Of a stretch of DNA of 64,000 bases, positions 1-8,654 are shown piece after piece (position 1 is the first letter of the stretch; the number at the start of each line of letters is the position of its first letter). Origin of the DNA: Isochrysis galbana (lineage: Eukaryota; Haptophyta; Isochrysidales; Isochrysidaceae); contig CM030934.1 of assembly GCA_018136815.1 (NCBI GenBank), forward strand, positions 6,371,698 through 6,435,697, read 5' to 3'. The notes under the pieces were generated by a model. That model was not told the DNA's origin, did not search any database, and saw nothing but the letters and a program-made list of their open reading frames with translations. The translations under genes were made by a program, and so were the position numbers.

Positions 1-1181
1 ACGTCGTCCAACAGATGGCAACCGACGGCGCGTGCACCAGCATGCGCGCAGAAACCCCTCGAAGGAAGCCCCGATAGCCCTCCTCAGTCCAAATGCTTTG
101 TGCGGCATGCACAAACCCTCTGTATGTCAGCCCTTGGCGACGGCACGTAAGAGATGCCGCCTCGGTGCAAGCTGGCCCGCCATTCGCCAAGCCTCCTGTA
201 GAGCTTTGAGATGTGGCTAAACTGAACGGAGCACTACCCCCGCCCCCAACCGCGCCCAGCACCACAGGTGGCGCAGCGAGGTGTTGGGTCTGCAACCGCG
301 TCTTCACAACATCCAATGGGTTCGTCATCGCAGCAGCCACAGCACCAGAGCCTGCGCCGGCAGCAATGAACGACGTGTAGGAGGTCTCGCCGCCCGGATT
401 AAGCATCTGACGAAGCCCCTCATTTGACGTCCCCATAATGAGCGCATACGGCAGATTCATGAGGAGAGTCGTGGGGTACGAGACGTAAAATGCTCTTGGC
501 CCCTCATCCCTCATGATGACGCATGCACAGTCGTAGACGCTCGATCGGCTGGAAGAAAGCTGCATGCGCTGCTTGCACACGTCCATAGGAGTCATTATCA
601 TATCGTGGGCCATGGTGCCCACCGCCACGGCAGCACCAGCACCCATTGCCTGCGAGCTTTCGCTGACATTTGCAGTCCCTCTCTTGTGCCATCCTGGTTG
701 TGCTCGGAGTGACGTCAACCATGTGCTGAACACAGGCTTTAGGCCCTCGTAGGTGGTGAAATAGGTCGCGTGCGCTGGGATGCACCCGGTGAACATCGTC
801 TGCACCCCACGCCACAGTCGGAGTCCACCGTGGTTCTTCCACAATCGGATGGCGACGTCCAGTGGCGACATGCAGCTTACGCACGAGCACGCTGCAGTGC
901 TTCCGTGCGCTGCTCCAGAGGCGAGTCCTGGCTGGACGGAGCGCACGAGCGTGCAGTGCTGCTGCTGTCGTGCCTGCATCACGGTCTTGACCGTGTCCAC
1001 TGGAAACATGACCGAGTGCTCGGCAAGACCAGCCACAGAGCCAGCGACCGCATGCTACGGACAGCAGGGAAGGCATGCATGCTGCGGTCAGAGAGGAGAG
1101 CGGGGCGGCGGGAGGAGTGGGTGCGAGCACCTGCGCGAACGAGCCTTTCGATGGGTCCCACTCGTCGATGTCCTCGTCCAT
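1..1181 (-). CDS. Mitoferrin-like mitochondrial iron carrier (3' end beyond window)
   Basis: Two exons: 1131-1181 (17 residues from ATG at 1181) and <1-1054, joined by a 76-nt GT-AG intron (1055-1130) that brings exon 1 into frame with the sequence HAVAGSVAGLAEHSVMFPVD. The spliced protein (at least 368 residues) carries three mitochondrial-carrier repeats, with Px(D/E)xx(K/R) signatures near residues 35 (PVDTVK), 173 (TPMDVCKQR) and 263 (NPLDVVKTR). The AGSVAG-x-x-EH block and the AHDMIMTPMDVCKQRMQ block are typical of mitoferrins (MRS3/MRS4, SLC25A28/37), which bring ferrous iron into the mitochondrial matrix for haem and Fe-S synthesis. The reading stops at the window edge inside the last helix (HAPSVAICWTT), so only a few residues are missing. 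Single-residue substrate assignment is by family resemblance. Confidence 0.9.
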
Positions 1182-1365
1182 GTATCGGCCGGAGGAGGGA
1201 GAGAGTGGAGGGGGAAAGGGTCTTGGGGGTTAAAGACAGCGGAGCGCGCGCGGACAGGGGGCGCGATGCGGAGAGGGGCCGAGAGAACAGGGAGAGAAAA
1301 GGGGAAGGGAGAACGGAGACATCAGTAACTAGAGAGGTTACAAATCTGGGCCGACGGCCGGGGGT

Positions 1366-1447
1366 GGGGTGGGGTGGGGGTGGGGGGGGGGGGGGGGGGG
1401 GGGGGGGTGCAGGAGAGTGGGGGGGGGGGGGGGGGGGGGGGGGGGGG
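1366..1447. repeat. Long G-homopolymer tract
   Basis: Two runs of about 26 and 29 consecutive G (1382-1407, 1419-1447) preceded by GGGGT units. It lies about 200 nt upstream of the mitoferrin start, so the coding strand reads poly-C there. The rest of 1182-1578 is purine-rich and holds no convincing gene. Confidence 0.9.
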
Positions 1448-1578
1448 AAGGTCGACGCGGGGGGCAGCGCCACCACGCGGAGCGGCTCGTCCCAATGTCC
1501 CAATGCCGCGAATTTTCTTTTTGGCGGGACGGCTCGATGCGATGACGTGGGTAGATCTCTAGGCTCTAGCAAAGTCAT

Positions 1579-1756
1579 GAATGATCCCTAGATGGGAAAT
1601 ACTTATTTACCGTATTTGGCCAGAGGCCAAATACATATGTATTTGGCTGTATTTGAAGCGCGTCCTGGGTTGTAGGCCTCGAATGTATTTGAAATGTATT
1701 TGGCTGTATTTGCAGGCCCCCAGCACCGTATTTCCCATCCGGGGAATGATCCCTAG
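1579..1756. mobile_element. MITE family 1, copy 1 (GATGGGAAATAC terminal repeats)
   Basis: Terminal inverted repeats GATGGGAAATAC and GTATTTCCCATC enclose about 150 bp that are themselves palindromic, with repeated ACATATGTATTTGG-type blocks. The 13-bp direct repeat GAATGATCCCTAG occurs at 1579-1591 and 1744-1756 and is read as target-site duplication plus element edge. A duplication of about 9-11 bp fits Mutator-like elements. The element is noncoding. Confidence 0.8.
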
Positions 1757-1872
1757 AGTACATAGCTAATAGCTAAAGCAGTCAATCAAATATGTTCGAG
1801 TAGAGCGCGTGGGACAGCCGTGGGCAGGCCCATACCGAGTAGCGAGACGAGGGCTAGGTGTAGCATGGTTTT

Positions 1873-1902
1873 AGCGACGCAAAGAGGGGACGAGATCGGA
1901 GG
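1873..1902 (+). repeat. 30-bp dispersed repeat, also at 3751-3780
   Basis: The same 30 bases (start CGACGCAAAG, end GATCGGAGGAC) occur just left of the 1.9 kb retroelement and just upstream of the OTU gene. They are probably the edge of an older duplicated or transposed segment. Confidence 0.6.
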
Positions 1903-1908
1903 ACACCT

Positions 1909-2640
1909 AATTAAGCGTACACCACCAGCCCCTCCTCCCCCTGGGCCCCCCTGATCAGGACCCCCCAGCCAGCTCCAGTCGACTGGCAGGGGCTCGAGAG
2001 CCAGCGAGGGAGAGGCAGGAGGGGCCAGGGCCATGCCCCAGCCTCACCTGCCCCCTGAGCTGCGCTCCCAGGCCTCTGCCGGCCTCCTGGGGACCTGAAG
2101 AGGGGCCGCAGGCGCGCGCCATGGGCCCCCGCCGCAGGGAAGAGAGGAGGAAAAGGGAAGAGGGAGGGGAGGGGGGAGCGGCAGCTCTCCCCTCCGGCAG
2201 AAACGTGTCTTCTCGTCCCGTTTGGGTAAGAGAAGACGGGGGCGCCAGAGCCAGGAGGGAAGGGCCGCGGCTCGCCGCGGCCACTCGCTTCGGCGAGGAG
2301 AGATTAGCGCTCCTGGGCCCCTATTCACGAGTGCCCCCCCCCCCCCCTGCGTTGCTTTTACCCGAAAGGGGTTTTCCCGTTTTCCCCCAGCGTGGACTCG
2401 AGGAGAGGACGTGCTGGCGTGCGCAGGGTCGGTGCGTGCACTGGGGGGAGGACAAATATCGAGGGGAGGGGGCAGTGCCCCCTCCCCCCGGTAGAAATCG
2501 GACACCTGACACCTGGCTCCTGGCTCGTCAGGCATGGCGGGATTCCGGGACGGAAAAGTTGTGTCCAATGAGCTAGTGGAGTTGGCTAAGATATATAAAT
2601 ATAACATTAATTATTTTATTTATTAATTAAGCGTACACCA
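1909..2640 (+). mobile_element. Non-LTR-type retroelement A with 16-bp target duplication
   Basis: The 16-bp direct repeat AATTAAGCGTACACCA flanks the insertion (1909-1924 and 2625-2640). The inserted segment 1925-2624 ends in an A/T-rich tail of ATTAATTATTTTATTTATT type, as left by target-primed reverse transcription. Its GC-rich body, with CCAGCGAGGGAGAGGCAGG and GCAGGCGCGC blocks, is shared with the elements at 22.2, 26.2, 42.3 and 47.4 kb. It lacks the 5' hairpin of those copies, so it is probably 5'-truncated. No coding sequence is credible. Confidence 0.8.
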
Positions 2641-2730
2641 AGGTAGGGCCAGGTAAATACTTTTACAAATTTTTCTGCAAGTTTGGGTGGCTGCTCGAGC
2701 TCGTCAGAAATTTGGGCCCTCTCTACAAGT

Positions 2731-2929
2731 GGGCTGCAAGCCTAGATGGGAAATACGGTGCAGGGGCCTGCAAATACAGCCAAATACATGTATTTGGCCT
2801 CCGGCCAAATACATTTCAAATACATTCGAGGCCTACAACCCAGGACACGCTTCAAATACAGCCAAATACATATGTATTTGGTCTCTGGCCAAATACGGTA
2901 AATACGTATTTCCCATCTAGGGCTGCAAG
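2731..2929. mobile_element. MITE family 1, copy 2
   Basis: Opposite orientation to copy 1, with the same terminal inverted repeats. It is flanked by GGCTGCAAG direct repeats (2732-2740 and 2921-2929). The interior again consists of paired AAATACAGCCAAATACAT blocks. Confidence 0.8.
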
Positions 2930-3023
2930 TTTGGGGGCGCGGCGCCCTCTCTCTAACAGTATAACCCCTAGCTTATCTAAGACTAAAACCTCCAAAAAAT
3001 CACCTCTCTAGTCTCTAGTCTCT

Positions 3024-3130
3024 AGGTAAAAATATGTGACATATTGAACTACATATTTGGGTCAACTTTTCCGGATTATATATCGTTACATTTTCGTACA
3101 TATTTCACATATTTACGGCATATTTGGGCG
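3024..3130. repeat. AT-rich dispersed repeat (ACATATTTGGG family)
   Basis: About 105 bp beginning AGGTAAAAATATGTGACATA and ending at TATTTGGGCG. A nearly identical copy lies at 17617-17728, and related stretches occur at 3394-3517 (ending in the inverse, ACATATTTTTACCTAG) and 53306-53392. It is probably a second small MITE family. The flanking TAGGG motifs may be target duplications. It has no coding potential. Confidence 0.6.
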
Positions 3131-3393
3131 TAGGGAGGGGGTTTGCATACTAACTATAGGCACATAAGACGGAAGAAGAGGGGCACACGTCGCTCATGAC
3201 AGGCGAGCTGCGCTCCGCGATCCCTCATCCCTCATTCATGCCTATCTACTGTCTACGTATCTGGCGAATAATCTGATGTTTCATTCATGTGCAAAGCAGT
3301 GTGCTAGCTCTTTTATGTTCTTGTGGTTGGTGTGGGTGGGTGCTTTTGACTTTTTTGAGGCAGAGGGACGCTTCCCCGGCGCATTTTTATCTT

Positions 3394-3517
3394 ATTGTAT
3401 GTACATATTTTCTACATATACATAATGTATACATATTTGGGCGGATTTTCTACATATTTCTACATATTTTTACTACATATTTGGGCAAAAAAGTGTACAT
3501 ATTTTTACCTAGCCCTA
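3394..3517. repeat. AT-rich dispersed repeat, diverged copy
   Basis: Several ACATATTTGGGC and CTACATATTT units, closing with the reverse complement of the AGGTAAAAATATGT edge seen at 3024. Confidence 0.5.
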
Positions 3518-3813
3518 CACCTCTCTACGCGGTATAATACCCGTATGGTCACGTTCCCAGCCGACTTTTTCAAAAAAAATGACGGTCATACGTTTACATA
3601 CATAAACAGGACGTTTTTATCACACAAACTGGGGTCGTCATGATGAGACCCGCGACAAAAAAGCCCGCGGCGGACGCGCCACCATGCATGCCGCCGCCCC
3701 TTGTCCCTGCTTGCCTGCGCTCGTGTATGAGCCCATGGCGCGCATCTCATCGACGCAAAGAGGGGACGAGATCGGAGGACTTGCCAACCCAATAGAGTAC
3801 TTTAGCAATACCG

Positions 3814-5906
3814 ATGAGGGGGATGTTGGGTGGCGAAGGGGGGGAAGGGGGAGGGGCGATGCCGGAGGCGCCGAGCGAGTTGCTCGGCGCCGATGGGGCG
3901 GAGAGCGAGATTTCTGACGAGGACCGGCCTGCAGCGCCCCGTACGAATGATGATTCCGATTCGCAATTCTGTCTCGCGCGCGACTGGCTGGACTTTCCTC
4001 AGCCAGAGTGGGCGGCGAGCCCCAACCGAGGCGTTCATGGTTCACAGGGAGCGGAGGCGGGGCTGGCAAGGTGGCACTGGGCCTGGCCGCGCGATGGGCC
4101 AACTCTGCGTGCTTCACGAGTATTGGGTGATGCTGATAGCTCTCTCACAGTTCCTTTCGAGTTGGAGCGAGAGGGCTGTCGCGCGTTAGGCGGCCGGCCG
4201 GCCGGTGGGAGTGATCTTGATGCATCCCTGCGGAGAGTCCTTAGTGATAGGTCTGCCGGGAGAGTACAGCAATCGACGGCCGTGAATGCACGCACGGACG
4301 CCGAGCTGGCCGACCACATCGCGAAGATTGCCGGATGGGTGCCCCCTGCCTCTACACATGGACCCGCCATCTTGGCCGCGGCACAGGACGCTGCTAACGG
4401 TCAAAAGGGCGTCCAAGATGTGGTAGAGTACAACTCTGCAGATGAATATGAGGAGCCGCCTACGTCCAAGCCTCGAGTTCATTCGCCGATACGATTACAT
4501 GACCAGGTGCCAGCTTCCCTTAATTCAGATTGGCTAGGGTCCTCGGTCCGTCTGCAGACCGAAGCGGGCGCTTCGAGCCCTGCATTCCATACAGACGGTC
4601 TCACTCTTGACTACGAGAGAGAATTGGAAGCGCGATATGGCTTGATCGTACGGCGGGTCCAAGGCGACGGCTCGTGCCTATTCCGGTGCATTGCTCTGTG
4701 CGTATACGCAGAAGAAGCGCGGCATGACTTGGTGAGTACCATCTTGCATGCCGAGCTTACACTGCACGGGTGGCCTGACAGGCGTGCACTTGCATACTGC
4801 GAGTTGTCATACGCGCCACCGGCGTAGCCACCCATTTGGGTCGCTACTGTAGCCTCCCGTTCAACAGTTCATTACCCTCCCACGAAAGCGCAGGTACGGC
4901 AGCAGACGCTTTCATACATTTGGCGCGAGCGAGAGCGCTTTGGGGAGTACATGACTCGAGAGTCAGTTGGCGAGTATGTGGAACGCAAACGGCATCAAGG
5001 GACGTATGGCAACCACCTCGAGATACAGGTGGAAGAGAAGCCCGCGTGCGGGAAAGTGATCCCCTATGATGGGCTGCGATGCTTCTAACCGCCTCTTTTC
5101 CCTGTGGATAGGCCATGGCCGAGCTCTATCGTCGCAGGATCCAGGTCTTCACTCGGGGCCAACACGGGTCTCCCAGGCTAACCCTCGACACAAGCGGCGA
5201 ATCGAGCGGAGCGCATGCTGGGCATTCCGACGAAACGGACGACGCCCGCCCTGTTGTTTGGGAGCGAGAGGATGGGGCGAGCAGTGCAAGTGATGCGTTC
5301 GAGTCTTCTGTGCGTGGTCTGATCTCAGCATGCTCACCGGTGGCAGCGGCTTCAACGATACGGCTGAGCTATCGCTCTCGCGACCGTCATTACGACTTAC
5401 TTTTGGATCCTCGCCAAATAGATTCTTGGCAAAGCCACGAGCGACCAGAATGGTACGACCCACCCCCTTCAGAGGTAACCGGCGCCTCCGCCTCGTTTGG
5501 TGCTCGTGAGCCGTCTTCCTTAGGACGATCCCCGCGCGCCCTCTCGTCCGCTCCTAGAGCGGTGGAAGCGGATGACTTGCGTGCTGCACAGGCGGCCTCG
5601 GCGGCCGAAGCCGAGGAGGCTCAGATGCGTGAAGCATTCACCGCCTCGCGCACGGCGGCGGCGCAAGCTGAGGCGGACGCTTTTCAGACCGCAGTGATGG
5701 AGTCGGCGCGGCTCGCAATGGCGGGCGAGGCGCGGCACCTAGCTGCTGCGGCTGCGGCGTCGGAGTTCTCAGCCCTCGAGAACGAGCTCATGCTGACGGC
5801 AGCTGAGGTCACCGACACAGAGGCGACGGACGCCGCGATGCTCGAGGCCGCTGCCATGGCATCGTTGCAGGATGCTCAAAAGCCCGGAGCCGCGAACCCG
5901 TGCTAG
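3814..5906 (+). CDS. OTU-domain deubiquitinase (OTUD5-like) with UIM-like tail
   Basis: Three exons, all joined in phase 0: 3814-4731, 4894-5028 and 5112-5906, giving 615 residues. The OTU fold starts at about residue 275: QGDGSCLFRC supplies Asp285 and the catalytic Cys288, exon 2 reads VRQQTLSYIW...FGEYMTRE...YVERKR, and GNHLEIQ supplies the catalytic His347. Exon 3 opens with AMAELYRRRIQVF, matching the MAEMYNRPVEVY segment of the family. OTU proteases cleave ubiquitin chains. The Ala-rich C-terminus holds three segments of the pattern hydrophobic-xx-A-xxx-S (MREAFTAS, FQTAVMES, LEAAAMAS), as in ubiquitin-interacting motifs. The N-terminal 270 residues are probably disordered. The start is uncertain: ATGs at 3823 and 3859 are in frame, and the first lies close to repeat DNA. 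Confidence 0.88.
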
Positions 5907-6197
5907 TAATGCCAATGAGACAGCACGCATCTTGTTCTTTACAAACCCTAGGAGTCCGCGAGCAGCACGCATCGTATTCATGCTGGTGTTCATGCGACCG
6001 GTCGAGAGTCGATGCGTGGGAAAACTCGCCCCCACCACCCGGAGCAGTGCTGCCGACGTAGCAAGCCTAGATAGGAAGGAGAAGGAAAGCAGTATGATGG
6101 GGAGTCATGACCTTTGACTATCCGCTCACCCGTTTGTTCCTTCATTCGAGTCCGTTCGCGTTCGAGGTCGCCTTCGTACGCGCATTCGGGTCTCCAA

Positions 6198-6336
6198 AGC
6201 GTGTGAGAAGGAACCATTACACCTTCCTATCTCATTCAGCGTGAAGGTGTAATGCTTCCAAAGCGCATTCGGATATCCAAAATGGGGGGATGCGGGGGTG
6301 AAAAATTGGACCTCAGGTTGCACCTTCTCACACGCT
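6198..6336. repeat. Foldback sequence with 14-bp inverted ends
   Basis: AGCGTGTGAGAAGG (6198-6211) is matched by CCTTCTCACACGCT (6323-6336). Inside, CATTACACCTTC and GAAGGTGTAATG form a second 12-bp inverted pair around 6215-6253. It may be a small MITE; no clear target duplication is seen. Confidence 0.55.
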
Positions 6337-6500
6337 ACACAAGGAAACGCGCCCCTAGACGTTCGCATAAACGGCGATGGCGTGAGTGTGAATAGTTGGG
6401 CGATGCCAATCCTAGATGGGAAATGCGGTGCTGGGGCCTGCAAATACAGCCAAATACATATATATTTGGCCTCCTTCGAGGCCTACAACCAAGGACGCGC

Positions 6501-7960
6501 TTCAAATACAGCCAATAAAAAACTTCATAATATTCTTACCGCAGCTCGCGGCGCATGGAACCATTACTTACACGTAGCATACTTACTACACGCCCTTCTT
6601 CCCCCCCCCCGCCATCAGGCGGCTCCCCCCGTGCACTACTAGTGGGATAGGGGTGAAGGGCTAAGATATGGTCCGGTGGCCCAGCCCCCCCCCCCCCCCC
6701 CGGCGATCCGTTCCCCCCTTCCTCCTATGCCTACCGGGCTGGCGACGGCCTCAGTCCCGACTTATTTATCCCGTAGACAGGTGCGGGACTTACCTATTTT
6801 TCGGTGGGCGGAGCTCTCGCTCCGCCCATCCCCTTCTCCGCGCTCTCTCTCCCCTCTCCTGCGGTACGCGCGATGGCGCGCCTGCGACAGGCTTGCAGCT
6901 TCCCTCTAGCCACCCCCAACTAACTTTATAGTCAGTTGCCATGGAGCGCGCCGCCGCTCCCCTCCTCTCCTCCGGGCCCCCCACCGAGGGCGGCCCCACA
7001 ACCAACAAGTGCAGAATGTGCAACCAACATCAAGAAGACTCATGTCACCTGGCGTGGTGCCCCGCGACAAGAAAAATCTTCGACACCATAGATGCGATCG
7101 CTAACTACACTCCAAAAACGAATAGAAACTAAGAATGAGTGATAACCTCGGACTGGTGGCGGAAGCGATCGGCCTCGCCGAAAAGCTCGCCTGAGGTCGA
7201 GGCACACCCTCCCCTCCCCCCCCCTCCCGGAAAGAACCACCCACGAAGAAGAACAACTCACGAGCATGAGGCACCCCAGCAACGGCGCAACACCTACACC
7301 ACAGCAGCAAGAAACCGGCCACCCAGAGGCACAGGAGGAAGGAGAGAACAGACCACTGAGGGCCGATGCACCCCGCCCGACCCAGCCCCCCCCGCGACCC
7401 GGGCCCCTAAGTAGAGCACGAGGGGAGTTGCCGCAAGGCGGGAAGTGAGAGGAGAGGAAGGGATCTGGGCGTGGCTACAATAGACAACCCCGTAGCCGCG
7501 CGCGTGGCGACAAAATTAAAAGTTTTTTTTTTCCTCTAGCCATCCCTGGAGGCTCTTGCGGGGCCAGCTCAGGGGTCAGTCAGGGGGCGGAGGAGGCTGG
7601 GTCTAGGCGCTAGCCTCCCCCGCCTCTCCCTCGTTGGCGCTCGCCTGCGCCTCAGGGGTCCCCACGCTGCACCTGTCTGCCTGTCGACCATGGGGGGAGG
7701 GGGGTTTGGAGCAATGGGCTGCCCACGACAGGCCAGAGCGGGCGAATAGGGCGAGCCTGCCAGGGAGAGAGTGGGCCAGCAAGGCAGTTTGCTCGCCAGC
7801 ATGTCAGTCTGCTCCTAGCAAGCCATAAATAAGGATAAGGCAGCATGCCAGGAGGATGGGTGGTTCCTCCCCCACGGCAAGGGATGAGTGGAGAGGGGGG
7901 GGGGCTCGTGCCCCCCCATGGGCGAACTAAGTATAAACTTAGTTGTTCAAGTACAGCCAA
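6501..7960 (-). mobile_element. Retroelement B (5' hairpin family), inserted in the MITE
   Basis: Inserted at 6516-7945 between TTCAAATACAGCCAA (6501-6515) and TTCAAGTACAGCCAA (7946-7960), a 15-bp target duplication with one mismatch. Read on the minus strand the element begins exactly with a hairpin, stems AACTAAGT and ACTTAGTT around a TTAT loop, followed by CGCCCATGGGGGGGC. It ends in GCGGTAAGAATATTATGAAG plus a T-rich tail. Apart from the insertion it carries it matches the copies at 40.3/42.3 kb and 47.4-48.1 kb. It has no credible ORF of its own, so it is a non-autonomous element. Confidence 0.82.
6903..7546 (+). mobile_element. LINE derivative nested inside element B
   Basis: The insert at about 6917-7532 sits between CCTCTAGCCAC and CCTCTAGCCAT direct repeats (6903-6915 and 7533-7546, one mismatch). 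It begins with a hairpin (stems CAACTAACT and AGTCAGTTG, loop TTAT) and ATGGAGCGCGC, and ends in AAAATTAAAAG followed by an oligo-T run. The ORF 6941-7132 fuses a short MERA leader directly to a CRMC-x8-HLAWC zinc motif like the zf-RVT domain at the C-terminus of LINE polymerases. A second block after its stop (DNLGLVAEAIGLAEKLA, ending at 7193) matches the polymerase C-terminus seen at 29.2 and 41 kb. It is therefore an internally deleted LINE. Confidence 0.8.
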
Positions 7961-8026
7961 ATACATATGTATTTGGCCTCTGACCGAATAAGGTAAATAC
8001 GTATTTCCCATCTAGGATGCCAATCC

Positions 8027-8654
8027 CTCGTTCTAATTTCATGTTTGATTGTATATCACGATGTAACATACGACTCTCGACAGTTTTTCCCTTGAACGTC
8101 TCACCGGAAGTAAAGATGCGCGTAGACCCACAAGGTGCGTGTTACGACACGTATGTGTCCCTACCATCAACTTCCCACCAAACTCCAAACAATCACCTCG
8201 AGGCAATACGACCTCCCATAAATCAAGCAAGCGCGTTAGCTGGCGTGTGGCGTCGTGAATCTTTGCCGATGATACAGAGATGATGACTGGTCATCCACCG
8301 TCAATGTACACGAAGATGAATAGAAATCAATCGCGTTGCGTCCAATATTGCTGGAACATTTGCGTAAGGTACTTAGTGCACATTAGTTGAAGATTGCGTC
8401 TATCATTGCACTCCTACTTGTCTGTCTGAGAATCAGCAGCGGTAGGAAAAGATTCAGTGCGGCCTACTGGCGCCTGAAAGTGAGCGAGTCCCGGAGAGTA
8501 ACGGTGGGTTCACATCATATCATATCAGCCTCCAACATCAATCAACATCCACTTGAATCACTAGATGAAGGCACCCAAAATGACGAGAGCATCGACTTTG
8601 GCCATGAGACGCCTGCTCATCGGATAGCGAATGTGGGCCCTAGCCACTCATCCA
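8027..8654. other. Gene-free stretch
   Basis: No repeat boundary or convincing gene is seen. The longest reading frame (8387-8674, +) has only a TTG start and no recognisable domain. Confidence 0.5.

Larger units (their letters stand above)
6402..8026. mobile_element. MITE family 1, copy 3, split by nested insertions
   Basis: The left half (from CTAGATGGGAAATGCGG at about 6412) and the right half (ending GTATTTCCCATCTAG near 8015) are the two ends of one MITE. The 11-bp direct repeat GATGCCAATCC is outside both ends (6402-6412 and 8016-8026). Element B occupies the middle. Confidence 0.82.

Noticed and set aside
770-1591. 273-codon plus-strand frame over the mitoferrin 5' region
   Set aside because: Runs antisense to mitoferrin and through a poly-G tract giving poly-Gly; a shadow frame.
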